Notes: a model not told the origin generated them from the letters alone. A stretch of DNA of 64,000 bases from Bacteroidota bacterium (GCA_025363385.1 JANYEA010000133.1:19902-83901); one strand, 5' to 3'; shown: positions 42,884 through 52,345, numbered from the stretch's first letter. A program made the numbers and translations.

Positions 42884-43066
42884 ATGAGTGTTATTATTAT
42901 CCTTTTACTAGCTAGTATATCAATAGCAGCGTTGTTTTTGGTTGCCTTCTTATGGAGTGTAAAAACCGGACAATACAACGACGAAATGAGCCCGCCCATG
43001 CGGATATTGCTTGATTCAGTTCCTGCAAAGGAAAGTTCAGAATCAGCAACAATAGAATCCCTTTAA
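42884..43066 (+). CDS. ccoS: cbb3-type cytochrome oxidase assembly protein CcoS
   Basis: 60 aa, single TM followed by AFLWSVKTGQYNDEMSPPMRIL. Confidence 0.88.
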   Translation: MSVIIILLLASISIAALFLVAFLWSVKTGQYNDEMSPPMRILLDSVPAKESSESATIESL

Positions 43067-43111
43067 ATCTTTTAATCATCGCTAATACCAAACCAAAACC
43101 AAACTATCCAC

Positions 43112-45250
43112 ATGCAAGTAGAAAAATTCTATTATGACAACCGGATTGTAAAGCAATTTGCCTTTGCCACCATTTTATGGGGCGTAGTGGGCATGCTTGC
43201 CGGTCTATTGATAGCTGTGCAAATTTATCTGCCAGCTGCCAATTTCGGATTACCCTTTACCACATTCGGTAGGGTAAGACCTGTTCACACCAACGCGGTT
43301 ATTTTCGCATTTGTTGGGAATGGAATATTTATGGGAGTTTACTATTCATTGCAGCGTTTATGTAAAGCGCGTATGTTTAGTGATTTACTAGGTAAAATCC
43401 ATTTCTGGGGATGGCAATTTATTATCGTTCTTGCTGCAGTTACACTGCTAGCAGGCTATACTTCGGGTAAAGAATACGCCGAATTAGAGTGGCCTATTGA
43501 TATTCTTATTGCATTGATCTGGATTGTTTTTGGTATTAATATGTTTGGCACCATCATTAAACGCAGAGAAAGTCATTTGTACGTTGCAATCTGGTTCTAC
43601 ATTGCAACCTGGATTACTGTTACCATGCTTCATGTGGTGAACTCTTTTGAATTGCCATTTAGCATGTTAAAGAGTTACAGTTTTTATGCAGGAGTACAGG
43701 ATGCGTTGGTACAATGGTGGTATGGACATAATGCGGTGGCATTCTTCTTAACCACTCCTTATTTAGGAGTGATGTACTATTTCTTACCTAAAGCGGCAAA
43801 CAGACCCGTATATAGTTATCGTTTATCAATCATTCACTTTTGGGCATTGATCTTCTTATATATCTGGGCCGGACCTCACCACTTATTATATACTGCATTA
43901 CCTGATTGGGCACAAAGTTTAGGTACCGTTTTCAGTATTATGCTGATAGCTCCATCATGGGGTGGTATGTTAAACGGATTGTTCACATTGCGTGGCGCCT
44001 GGGATAAAGTAAGAGAAGATCCTATTTTAAAATTCATGGTGGTGGCAATTACCTGTTATGGTATGTCAACCTTTGAAGGCCCCATGTTAAGTATTAAGAG
44101 TGTGAATGCAATTACACACTTTACCGACTGGACCATTGCTCACGTTCACGTAGGTGCATTGGGATGGAATGGTTTTTTAACTTTCGCAATTCTTTATTGG
44201 TTAATACCTAGAATTTATAATACGCCTTTGTATTCTAAGAAATTGGCTACAAACCATTTCTGGATTGGTACAATCGGTATTATTCTGTATACCATTCCAA
44301 TGTATTGGGCTGGCTTTACACAGGCCTTGATGTGGAAACAATTTACTGCAGAAGGAACTTTAAAATTCCAGTTCTTAGAAACAGTAACCCATATCATACC
44401 CATGTATATTACAAGAAGTATAGGTGGTGTATTGTATTTGTCTGGTGTGTTTATCATGGTGTACAATATCTATAAAACTGTGAAGGCTGGAAGTTTAGTT
44501 GCTGATGAAGCAGCTGAAGCACCTGCACTAGCATCACATATTGAACCTCAGAGTAAGCAATATTGGCACAGATGGATTGAAGCTAGACCTATACAAATGT
44601 TGTTATTTAGTTTAGTGGCGGTTGCAATAGGAGGTATCCTGGAATTGGTTCCTACCTTCTTAATCAAGAGCAATATTCCAACCATCGCAGCAGTAAAACC
44701 TTATACTCCTCTTGAATTACAAGGAAGAGATATTTATATACGTGAAGGATGCTATTTGTGTCACTCACAAATGGTTCGTCCTTTCCGCGATGAAGTAGCT
44801 CGTTATGGTGAATATAGTAAAGCAGGGGAATTTGTATACGATCATCCATTCCAATGGGGAAGTAAAAGAACCGGACCAGATTTAGCACGTGTAGGTGGTA
44901 AATATCCAGATAGCTGGCATTTTAATCACATGCAAGATCCTCAAAGTATGAGCCCTGGTTCCATCATGCCTTCTTACACATGGTTGTATGAAAACAAAAT
45001 TGATACGGCTATCACTCCTGCTAAAATCAGGGCAATGACCACATTAGGTGTTCCTTATGAAAAAGGATACGACCTAAAAGCCAACGCAGACCTGATGGAA
45101 CAAGCTAAAAAAATTCAGACTGGATTAAAAACAGAAAAATTAGAAGCTGGTGCAAATACAGAAATACTTGCGCTGATTGCTTATCTGCAAAGAATTGGTT
45201 CTGATATTAAAAATGCTCCAAAGCCAACAGTAGCAGCTTTAACAAATTAA
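43112..45250 (+). CDS. ccoNO: cbb3 cytochrome c oxidase subunits I and II fused (CcoN-CcoO)
   Basis: Heme-copper oxidase core (VRPVHTNAVIFAFVGNGIF, WWYGHNAVAFFLT, HVHVGALGWNG) followed in frame by CcoO GRDIYIREGCYLCHSQMVRPFRDE. Confidence 0.95.
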   Translation: MQVEKFYYDNRIVKQFAFATILWGVVGMLAGLLIAVQIYLPAANFGLPFTTFGRVRPVHTNAVIFAFVGNGIFMGVYYSLQRLCKARMFSDLLGKIHFWGWQFIIVLAAVTLLAGYTSGKEYAELEWPIDILIALIWIVFGINMFGTIIKRRESHLYVAIWFYIATWITVTMLHVVNSFELPFSMLKSYSFYAGVQDALVQWWYGHNAVAFFLTTPYLGVMYYFLPKAANRPVYSYRLSIIHFWALIFLYIWAGPHHLLYTALPDWAQSLGTVFSIMLIAPSWGGMLNGLFTLRGAWDKVREDPILKFMVVAITCYGMSTFEGPMLSIKSVNAITHFTDWTIAHVHVGALGWNGFLTFAILYWLIPRIYNTPLYSKKLATNHFWIGTIGIILYTIPMYWAGFTQALMWKQFTAEGTLKFQFLETVTHIIPMYITRSIGGVLYLSGVFIMVYNIYKTVKAGSLVADEAAEAPALASHIEPQSKQYWHRWIEARPIQMLLFSLVAVAIGGILELVPTFLIKSNIPTIAAVKPYTPLELQGRDIYIREGCYLCHSQMVRPFRDEVARYGEYSKAGEFVYDHPFQWGSKRTGPDLARVGGKYPDSWHFNHMQDPQSMSPGSIMPSYTWLYENKIDTAITPAKIRAMTTLGVPYEKGYDLKANADLMEQAKKIQTGLKTEKLEAGANTEILALIAYLQRIGSDIKNAPKPTVAALTN

Positions 45251-45255
45251 AACTT

Positions 45256-45290
45256 TCATCAGCGATTGTTTCATTAACAATCGCTGATGA
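45256..45290. other. Perfect 15-bp inverted repeat between ccoNO and ccoQ
   Basis: tcatcagcgattgtt-tcatt-aacaatcgctgatga. Confidence 0.9.
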
Positions 45291-45308
45291 TACAATAATA
45301 AAGGGTTT

Positions 45309-45470
45309 ATGAAATTTATACATTATTTGGAAACGATTACGGGTGTTGATATTTATGGGTTGAGTTCATTAACCATCTTCTTTACATTTTTTGTAGGGAT
45401 GACTATTTGGGTTTTGACTTCAGATAAAAAATCGCTCGATAAAATCAATCATTTACCCCTTGATAATTAA
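45309..45470 (+). CDS. ccoQ: CcoQ-like small cbb3 subunit (53 aa), absent from the ORF track
   Basis: MKFIHYLETITGVDIYGLSSLTIFFTFFVGMTIWVLTSDKKSLDKINHLPLDN*; single TM, between ccoNO and ccoP. Confidence 0.8.
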   Translation: MKFIHYLETITGVDIYGLSSLTIFFTFFVGMTIWVLTSDKKSLDKINHLPLDN

Positions 45471-45492
45471 GCCAAACCTTAAATCAACTGAC

Positions 45493-46692
45493 ATGTTTAA
45501 AAAATATTCTTCCATATCTTATTGGGTTAAAGCCCTGGTAGTTGTGATTTCTATCGGTTTTAGTTCAAATGATGCATTTGCGGCTGGCCCACCAAAGGCT
45601 TCGGAATTATCCAATCCTTTGGCACAAGTACTGTTAGTAATAATAGTGGGATTATTATTAGCCATTGGCCTTCTGGCCAATGTAATACTTGGGGCCGCCC
45701 AAGTGTATCTTCAACGTTATAAAGACGAACGTAAAAAAGGTAATAACGCGGTAGGTAAATTTTTAACGATCGCATTACTTTGTCTTACAACCTCAGCACT
45801 TTTTGCTGCCGATACTCCTGCTGCTACAGCAGCCGTTACTGAAGAAACATCCATTGCGGGTCTTTCACTTACCTCATTTTATGTAATGGTGTCTGTGATT
45901 TTCTTGGAACTTTTGATTCTTTGGGTACTTCTAGCCAACCTTAAAAAATTATTGGCTAAAGAAGCTGCTGTAATAGCAGATACAGAAGAAGCAGCGGTTA
46001 AAAAAACTTCTTCTTTCTTACTCTGGTGGGATAATTTCAATAGTTTCAAACCTATTCAAGAAGAATCTTCTATCGACCTAGGCCATGATTACGATGGAAT
46101 CAGAGAATTAGATAATCGTCTTCCACCATGGTGGTTATATGGATTCTATCTTACTATCATTTTTGCAGGGCTCTATTTATATAGATACCACGTAGCAAAA
46201 TCTGCTCCATTAAGTAAAGAGGAATTATCAATCGCTTTAGAACAAGCAGCTGCCGATAAAGAAGAGTACTTGAAAAAATCTGCCAGTAATGTAGATGAAA
46301 ACACGGTTACTTATCTTACCTCTCCAGCAGATCATGAAGCAGGTCAGAAAATTTTTACTACCATTTGTGCTGCTTGTCACTTAGCTGATGGCGGTGGTTC
46401 AGTTGGACCAAACATGACAGATAATTACTTTATTCATGGTGGTGGAATCAAAGACATTTTCAAAACCATTAAATACGGATATCCTGAAAAAGGCATGAAG
46501 AGCTGGAAAGATGATTATTCTCCTACTCAGATTGCGCAATTGGCTAGTTATGTAAAATCGCTAGTTGGCACAAAACCTGCTAAAGGAAAAGAACCTCAAG
46601 GTGTTTTATATGAAGAAAAAACTGGTACTAGTTCAGCAACTGATTCAACAAAAGCAAAGGTTGATTCAACTAAGGCAGTAGTAGTTAAATAA
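45493..46692 (+). CDS. ccoP: cbb3 oxidase subunit III, CcoP-like, monoheme (supplied ORF starts at 45460; MFKKYS start preferred)
   Basis: YDGIRELDNRLPPWWLYGFYLTIIFAGLYLYRYH CcoP signature; single CAACH heme motif. Confidence 0.92.
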   Translation: MFKKYSSISYWVKALVVVISIGFSSNDAFAAGPPKASELSNPLAQVLLVIIVGLLLAIGLLANVILGAAQVYLQRYKDERKKGNNAVGKFLTIALLCLTTSALFAADTPAATAAVTEETSIAGLSLTSFYVMVSVIFLELLILWVLLANLKKLLAKEAAVIADTEEAAVKKTSSFLLWWDNFNSFKPIQEESSIDLGHDYDGIRELDNRLPPWWLYGFYLTIIFAGLYLYRYHVAKSAPLSKEELSIALEQAAADKEEYLKKSASNVDENTVTYLTSPADHEAGQKIFTTICAACHLADGGGSVGPNMTDNYFIHGGGIKDIFKTIKYGYPEKGMKSWKDDYSPTQIAQLASYVKSLVGTKPAKGKEPQGVLYEEKTGTSSATDSTKAKVDSTKAVVVK

Positions 46693-46717
46693 TTATAAAT
46701 AGATTGATTGCTTCATT

Positions 46718-46753
46718 TGTATTGCGGATAATTTCTATCCGCAATACATTTTT
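46718..46753 (+). terminator. Intrinsic terminator after ccoP
   Basis: tgtattgcggata-atttc-tatccgcaataca followed by ttttt. Confidence 0.85.
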
Positions 46754-46774
46754 ATAGACCATCCATCTCACTTA

Positions 46775-46860
46775 GTAGGAGCCAATTTTGGTTGCTACAA
46801 AATAAAGTAACTAAATTTAATGCCTGCTCCAGAGGAGCGAAGATTAGAATTGAGGCGTTG
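46775..46860. repeat. Candidate dispersed GCTCC/GGAGC repeat element
   Basis: taggagccaattttggttgctacaaa ... taatgcctGCTCCagaGGAGCgaag ... aggcgt; nested stems. Confidence 0.4.
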
Positions 46861-46891
46861 AAAATATTGTATTCATTTAAAATTTTGAACA

Positions 46892-47326
46892 ATGAACTGG
46901 GGTAATAAATTAGTGTTAGTGTTTGTTGTTTTTGGTTTGTTCATCGGGTACTTGGTGTATCGTGCTGTTACTACCAAATACGATTTGGTGAGTAAAGATT
47001 ATTATAAAGATGAACTTCGTTACCAGGATAAAATTGATAGAATGAAAAATGCTTCAAAAATAAGTGAAGTAATAGTGGAGCAGGATGCAGATGCGATAAT
47101 TATTCAATTGCCCAAAGAACAAAAAGGTTACGCAGTTTCTGGCGACGTATTTTTTTATTGTATCACGGATGATAGAAATGACTATCATACAACACTACAG
47201 GTTGATTCAACCAATAAGCAAATTTTTTTAAAGAAGTCCTTACAAAAAGCAGCATACGATATTAAGATCAATTGGCAGATCGGTAAAGAGCTTTATTATT
47301 TTGAAAAGAAAATTCTGATACGTTAA
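46892..47326 (+). CDS. ccoH: FixH/CcoH-family protein
   Basis: N-terminal TM, YDLVSKDYYKDELRYQDKIDRMKNA typical of the family; downstream of ccoP. Confidence 0.85.
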   Translation: MNWGNKLVLVFVVFGLFIGYLVYRAVTTKYDLVSKDYYKDELRYQDKIDRMKNASKISEVIVEQDADAIIIQLPKEQKGYAVSGDVFFYCITDDRNDYHTTLQVDSTNKQIFLKKSLQKAAYDIKINWQIGKELYYFEKKILIR

Positions 47327-47327
47327 T

Positions 47328-48035
47328 ATGGCCTGGCAGTTAATAATTTCAGGATTCTTATTAGGGATCGTTAGTAGCTTTCACTGCGTGGGTATGTGTG
47401 GCCCAATTGCTTTATCACTGCCCGTATATTATTTACCTCCACGTCAGAAATTAATTGGAATTCTTTTGTACCACTCTGGAAGAATTTTGCTTTATGCTTT
47501 GCTTGGATTATTTTTTGGTTTTGTAGGCAGGCAATTTTTTCTGGCAGGATTGCAACAATATTTTTCTATTGCACTTGGTTGCATCATTTTACTAATCTTA
47601 TTACAAAGCACCATTGGAAGGAAATTTATTCACTTGAAATTCATGGATCAATTTCAAGGTAAACTTCAAAATATCATCGCCATATACATTCAAAAAAAGC
47701 AATTGTATGGCATGCTAATTTTAGGTATGGCAAATGGATTATTGCCCTGCGGAATGGTGTATTTAGCCATTACTGGTGCCTTGGCAGCAGGTAATTTAAT
47801 TGGGGGAGTAGCTTTTATGGCATTTTTTGGCATCGGAACTTTCCCTGCCATGTTTCTACTCACATATTTCGGCAGTTTTATTAGCTTAAATGTGCGAAAT
47901 AATATGAAAAAAGCGATCCCTTTTTTCGTGGCTACGATGGCTATCTTACTCATTCTGAGGGGATTAAATTTAAATATCCCGATGATTAGCCCAATGATGA
48001 ACAACTCTGCTGCGCATGTGATAGACTGTCCATAG
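47328..48035 (+). CDS. Sulfite exporter TauE/SafE-like (cytochrome biogenesis-type) membrane protein
   Basis: GFLLGIVSSFHCVGMCGPIALSLP, YHSGRILLYALLGLFFGF, GMANGLLPCGMVYLAITGALAAG. Confidence 0.88.
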   Translation: MAWQLIISGFLLGIVSSFHCVGMCGPIALSLPVYYLPPRQKLIGILLYHSGRILLYALLGLFFGFVGRQFFLAGLQQYFSIALGCIILLILLQSTIGRKFIHLKFMDQFQGKLQNIIAIYIQKKQLYGMLILGMANGLLPCGMVYLAITGALAAGNLIGGVAFMAFFGIGTFPAMFLLTYFGSFISLNVRNNMKKAIPFFVATMAILLILRGLNLNIPMISPMMNNSAAHVIDCP

Positions 48036-48229
48036 TCTTAACAATTTCTTGGTATTCCCTTGACATTTTTTTTAGTCTTTCTATCTGAGCTTTGTATCAA
48101 CAAAGAGATAAGAGGTTTGGATGATAAATACTATTAACAAACCGTTTAAAATTTTGGCATCCAATTTGTAATATAAGCTATATCAAATTATCATAAACGT
48201 TTTTCTCATAAGCAGTTAGTTTTGGTTGC

Positions 48230-48259
48230 GGCCTCTGTTTCCACAGAGGCCAATCTTTT
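48230..48259 (+). terminator. Intrinsic terminator
   Basis: ggcctctgt-ttcc-acagaggcc followed by aatcttttttt. Confidence 0.8.
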
Positions 48260-48260
48260 T

Positions 48261-48695
48261 TTAAGACCCTCGCTTCTTTTTATTCAGTTGTAGAAAACTT
48301 AAGAGGAATGCCAATGAAGAACCTATCGCATCTGCTACCATATCGAGCAAGTCAAAACTGCGGTTAACTACCCAGTATTTCTGAACAAACTCCATTAAAA
48401 TACCATAACCAATACCCAAAAAAAGAATCACCCAAAACCAATACTTTTTTTTGTTGTCAGTAATTGATTGCAGCGTAATCGGGTAAGAAAATAGAAAGCA
48501 AAGAATACCAAAAAGGCCAATATGCACCCATTTATCGAAATAGGCGATATCGAAAAAATGTGATCTAGGAAAACTTGAACCCGGAAGGGTTAATAATAAA
48601 ATGGTAATTAAAAAAAATAGAACAGCGGGAAGAAAGGGGTATTTTCTAAATAACTGCATACACGAAGATAAAACTTTGTGTATGCAGTTAATCAA
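48261..48695 (-). CDS. VanZ-like family membrane protein
   Basis: FDKWVHIGLFGILCFLFSYP, GIGYGILMEFVQKYWVVNRSFDLLDMVADAIGSSLAFLLS. Confidence 0.85.
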   Translation of the reverse strand: MINCIHKVLSSCMQLFRKYPFLPAVLFFLITILLLTLPGSSFPRSHFFDIAYFDKWVHIGLFGILCFLFSYPITLQSITDNKKKYWFWVILFLGIGYGILMEFVQKYWVVNRSFDLLDMVADAIGSSLAFLLSFLQLNKKKRGS

Positions 48696-48699
48696 TATA

Positions 48700-49077
48700 T
48701 TAACCTACTAAAGCGCTATAGGCTTCACTACTCATCAGTGCAGCTACATCTTCAATATTGGTAACTTCCATTTTAATCATCCAGCCATCACCATAAGGAT
48801 CGGTGTTCACCAACTCAGGTTGCTTTTCTAACAGAGGATTGATAGTTGATACAGTACCTGCAACAGGTAAGAATAGATCACTCACTGTTTTTACTGCTTC
48901 TACGGTTCCAAAAATTTCTTCAGCCGCTAAGGCTTTACCAACGGTATTGATATCTACATAAACGATATCACCTAATTCGTGTTGCGCAAAATCAGTAATA
49001 CCAATGGTTGCTGTATTGCCTTCTAAAAGAATCCATTCATGGTCTTTTGTGTACTTTAATGTGGCCGGAAAATTCAT
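48700..49077 (-). CDS. gcvH: Glycine cleavage system H protein
   Basis: [57 protein letters not shown], lipoyl-Lys context. Confidence 0.97.
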   Translation of the reverse strand: MNFPATLKYTKDHEWILLEGNTATIGITDFAQHELGDIVYVDINTVGKALAAEEIFGTVEAVKTVSDLFLPVAGTVSTINPLLEKQPELVNTDPYGDGWMIKMEVTNIEDVAALMSSEAYSALVG

Positions 49078-49141
49078 ATTTTAGTTTTTATAGTTGCAAA
49101 TATTGTATAAAAATAGAAGAATACCTTGGGTAACATCAAAA

Positions 49142-49486
49142 TTAAAAGCCCATTTGCCCGAAGTATAAAAGCACATGGTCTTTAAGGAAGTTTTCCTGAT
49201 CTCTTAAGTCATGAACCGGCAATTCTTTCAATTGCTTAAAATGAGGCCATCCATCGGCATCATTACCCTCTTTTAAATAATAACCACTCTGCCCAAGCAC
49301 GGTACAAACCGCAATATGCATCAGGTCTTGCTTTTGTTCTTTACTTATTTTTTCTACTATAAACCCGGTTTCTTGCATGCCAATTAGGAATAAAACGGCC
49401 TCCAGATCTGGCTTTTTACCAAATCTTTCTACCAATTTTGTTTCTAAAGTCCACCAACGCTGTTGTAAATCGTCTTCAATAAACAT
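49142..49486 (-). CDS. Conserved-looking hypothetical protein (start revised to MFIEDD)
   Basis: ORF of about 114 aa, non-overlapping, between gcvH and serS. Confidence 0.65.
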   Translation of the reverse strand: MFIEDDLQQRWWTLETKLVERFGKKPDLEAVLFLIGMQETGFIVEKISKEQKQDLMHIAVCTVLGQSGYYLKEGNDADGWPHFKQLKELPVHDLRDQENFLKDHVLLYFGQMGF

Positions 49487-49557
49487 AGTTGCAAAGGTAA
49501 AAGGTTCAAGGTTGCTTTCATCAGCTTGCAAAAGTTATATTTGCAAAAATTGATTCT

Positions 49558-50829
49558 ATGTTACAAGTGCATGTTCTGCGCAATAACCCGGCAGAAGTGA
49601 AGAAAAGACTTACTGTAAAACAATTTAAACAACTAGATCTGGTAGATCTGATTGTTTCGCTGGATGATGATAGAAAGCGTTTGCAGAACGAGTTCGACCA
49701 AACCCAGGCCAAAGTAAATGCCGCTTCAAAAGAGGTTGGTAAATGGATGGCTCAAGGTAATAAGGAAGCCGCTGAAGCAATTAAAACAGATGTGGCGGCC
49801 TGGAAAGCTACTTTAGAGCCCCTAAAAGATCAAATGACCAAGGTAGAAGCTGATTTACAGGCGAACCTGGTTCTTTTACCCAATCTTCCTTATGAATTAG
49901 TTCCAGAGGGGAAAACTCCAGAAGAAAATATAACGGTTCGTGAAGGGGGCCAGAAGCCAGCCTTATATGCAGGAGCTGTTCCGCATTGGGATTTAATAAA
50001 AACCTACGATCTGGTAGATTTTGAAACCGGTGCAAAAATTACGGGTAGTGGATTTCCATTATATAAAGGGAAGGGCGCAAAATTACAAAGGGCTTTAATT
50101 AGCTATTTCTTAGATTATAATATCGCTGCAGGCTATACTGAATATATTCCGCCTTTTATGGTAAATGAAGCCAGTGCATTTGCTACTGGTCAACTTCCCG
50201 ATAAAGAAGGACAAATGTATCATGCCACTGCAGATAATTTTTATTTGATCCCTACAGCCGAAGTACCCGTTACCAATATTTATCGGGATACAATTGTAAA
50301 AGAATCGGAACTACCGATAAAAATGACGGCCTATACTCCTTGTTTTAGAAGAGAAGCCGGCAGCTTTGGAAAAGATGTTCGAGGATTGAATCGGGTGCAT
50401 CAATTTGATAAGGTGGAAGTAATTCAGATTGTACATCCCGATGATAGCTATCAAGTACTCGACGAGATGGTGGCGCATGTTGAAAAATTATTACAATCAT
50501 TGCAATTGCCCTATCGTATTCTTCGCTTATGTGGTGGCGATATGAGTTTTACATCAGCTATCACTTACGATTTTGAAGTATTTAGTGCAGCACAAGAACG
50601 TTGGTTGGAAGTGAGTAGTGTTTCTAATTTTGAAAATTATCAAACCAACAGAATGAAATGTAGGTTCAAAGATGCTTCTGGTAAAACCCAGTTCACTCAT
50701 TCTCTGAATGGAAGCTCTTTAGCACTACCCAGAATAATGGCTTGTATATTAGAGAACTTTCAAACAGAAGAGGGCATTCAATTGCCTGAAGTGTTATTGC
50801 CTTATTTTGGTGCAAATAAAATTGACTAA
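49558..50829 (+). CDS. serS: Seryl-tRNA synthetase
   Basis: N-terminal coiled coil; TAEVPVTNIYRD, YTPCFRREAGSFGKDVRGLNRVHQFDKVE, SSVSNFENYQTNRMKCRF. Confidence 0.98.
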   Translation: MLQVHVLRNNPAEVKKRLTVKQFKQLDLVDLIVSLDDDRKRLQNEFDQTQAKVNAASKEVGKWMAQGNKEAAEAIKTDVAAWKATLEPLKDQMTKVEADLQANLVLLPNLPYELVPEGKTPEENITVREGGQKPALYAGAVPHWDLIKTYDLVDFETGAKITGSGFPLYKGKGAKLQRALISYFLDYNIAAGYTEYIPPFMVNEASAFATGQLPDKEGQMYHATADNFYLIPTAEVPVTNIYRDTIVKESELPIKMTAYTPCFRREAGSFGKDVRGLNRVHQFDKVEVIQIVHPDDSYQVLDEMVAHVEKLLQSLQLPYRILRLCGGDMSFTSAITYDFEVFSAAQERWLEVSSVSNFENYQTNRMKCRFKDASGKTQFTHSLNGSSLALPRIMACILENFQTEEGIQLPEVLLPYFGANKID

Positions 50830-50847
50830 ACAAATAATTCCCACCGA

Positions 50848-51795
50848 ATGCTTTCAAAATGGCTAAAAAGAACACTCTATTTTATAGGGAGTGTATTTGT
50901 ATTATTGAATATTATGGCTGCTTTTCATGCTTATAAATTCACTCATTTTTATGCAGGAATCCCACCTGCTAAAAAACCAGAGCAGATGAGTCTTTCTGAA
51001 AAAGCATCTGCGATCTTTGTGGGAGTAAAATATTCTAAAAGTATAGTTGTGGACTCTTTTCAAGTAAGGCATGAAACTATTCATCTCAGAACGGATGATA
51101 GTCTTACACTCGAAAGCTGGTATGCCAAAGTGGATAGCAATGCAAAGGGCACTGTGCTTCTTTTTCATGGGCATGGTAGTAGTAAAAGTGGTATGATCAA
51201 AGAAGCCACTGCTTTTCATGAGATGGGATGGAATGTATTCCTAACCGATTTTAGAGCACATGGAAATAGTGAAGGAGAAATTTGTACCATTGGATTTAAT
51301 GAATCGAAAGATGTAAAAGCAGCCTATGATTACATAAAAGCAAGTGGTGAGAAAAACATGGTATTATGGGGTATTTCATTGGGCGGTGCAACCATTTTAA
51401 CAGCCATGGAACAATACAATATAAAACCCAATAAATTAATCCTAGAAATGCCTTTTGGAACTTTATCTGAAGCTGTGAAGGGCCGTATAAGAATGATGCA
51501 TTTTCCAGAACAACCCATGAGTACACTTCTTACATTCTGGGGCGGTATTGAACAGGGTAACTGGGGCTTTGGTCTTCGCCCGCAAGACTTTGCTACAAAA
51601 GTAAATTGCCCGGTATTATTACAATGGGGCATCAATGATCCTCGTGTTACAGAACAAGAAACCAATACGATTTATCAAAAATTAGCTAGTCACAATAAAT
51701 TTCTAATGAAATATGTTCACAGCGGCCATCAGAGTTTGTGCAAGAATGAAAATGCGAAATGGATGAGTACTGTGGGTGAATTTCTTAATAAATAA
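50848..51795 (+). CDS. Alpha/beta hydrolase, membrane-anchored
   Basis: LLFHGHGSSKSG, TDFRAHGNSEG, LWGISLGGATIL (GxSxG), LQWGINDPRV, HSGHQSL. Confidence 0.9.
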   Translation: MLSKWLKRTLYFIGSVFVLLNIMAAFHAYKFTHFYAGIPPAKKPEQMSLSEKASAIFVGVKYSKSIVVDSFQVRHETIHLRTDDSLTLESWYAKVDSNAKGTVLLFHGHGSSKSGMIKEATAFHEMGWNVFLTDFRAHGNSEGEICTIGFNESKDVKAAYDYIKASGEKNMVLWGISLGGATILTAMEQYNIKPNKLILEMPFGTLSEAVKGRIRMMHFPEQPMSTLLTFWGGIEQGNWGFGLRPQDFATKVNCPVLLQWGINDPRVTEQETNTIYQKLASHNKFLMKYVHSGHQSLCKNENAKWMSTVGEFLNK

Positions 51796-51802
51796 TTCGT
51801 AT

Positions 51803-52345
51803 TTATCTTTCGATAATGACGGTGGTTCCAATAGGTAAAATTTCGAATAATTCTTGAATGTAATTATTCTTAGTACTGATACAACCTTCGGTCCAATTTT
51901 GGTATTGATCTATGGCATAGTCTTCATGAGGCCAAACCCCATGAATGCCTATTTCTCCCCCTATTTTAGCATTTGCAGGAATCAGTCCCTCAGCCTTTCT
52001 TACATTGAATTTTTCAACACTTTCTGCGTTAGGATAATCTATAGATATAAATCGATTCCATTTTTCATGTTTTCTTTTGGCAACAATATGAAAAGTACCT
52101 TCCGGTGTTTTCCGATCGCCTTGCATCATTTTATCTCCAAGGTCTTTGCTTCCAAAAACAACAGGGTAACTAGAAATCCATTGACCAGTAGCATCAATCA
52201 ATGTAAGTGAATATTTACTTTTGCTAATGAGAACTGTAAAACTGTTTTTGTTGAGATGATTTACATCAAACTGATGGGGGAATCTAAAAGAAGTATTCAT
52301 TGCCATAATGCCTAAAAGCATAAGGTATAATGAGTACTTTTTCAT
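51803..52345 (-). CDS. L,D-transpeptidase (YafK/ErfK-type) family protein
   Basis: MMQGDRKTPEGTFHIVAKR, GEIGIHGVWPHEDYAIDQYQNWTEGCIS. Confidence 0.85.
   Translation of the reverse strand: MKKYSLYLMLLGIMAMNTSFRFPHQFDVNHLNKNSFTVLISKSKYSLTLIDATGQWISSYPVVFGSKDLGDKMMQGDRKTPEGTFHIVAKRKHEKWNRFISIDYPNAESVEKFNVRKAEGLIPANAKIGGEIGIHGVWPHEDYAIDQYQNWTEGCISTKNNYIQELFEILPIGTTVIIER

Noticed and set aside
47396-47662. 88-aa ORF overlapping the TauE/SafE-like gene in another frame
   Set aside because: Overlaps a well-supported membrane protein; out-of-frame artefact.
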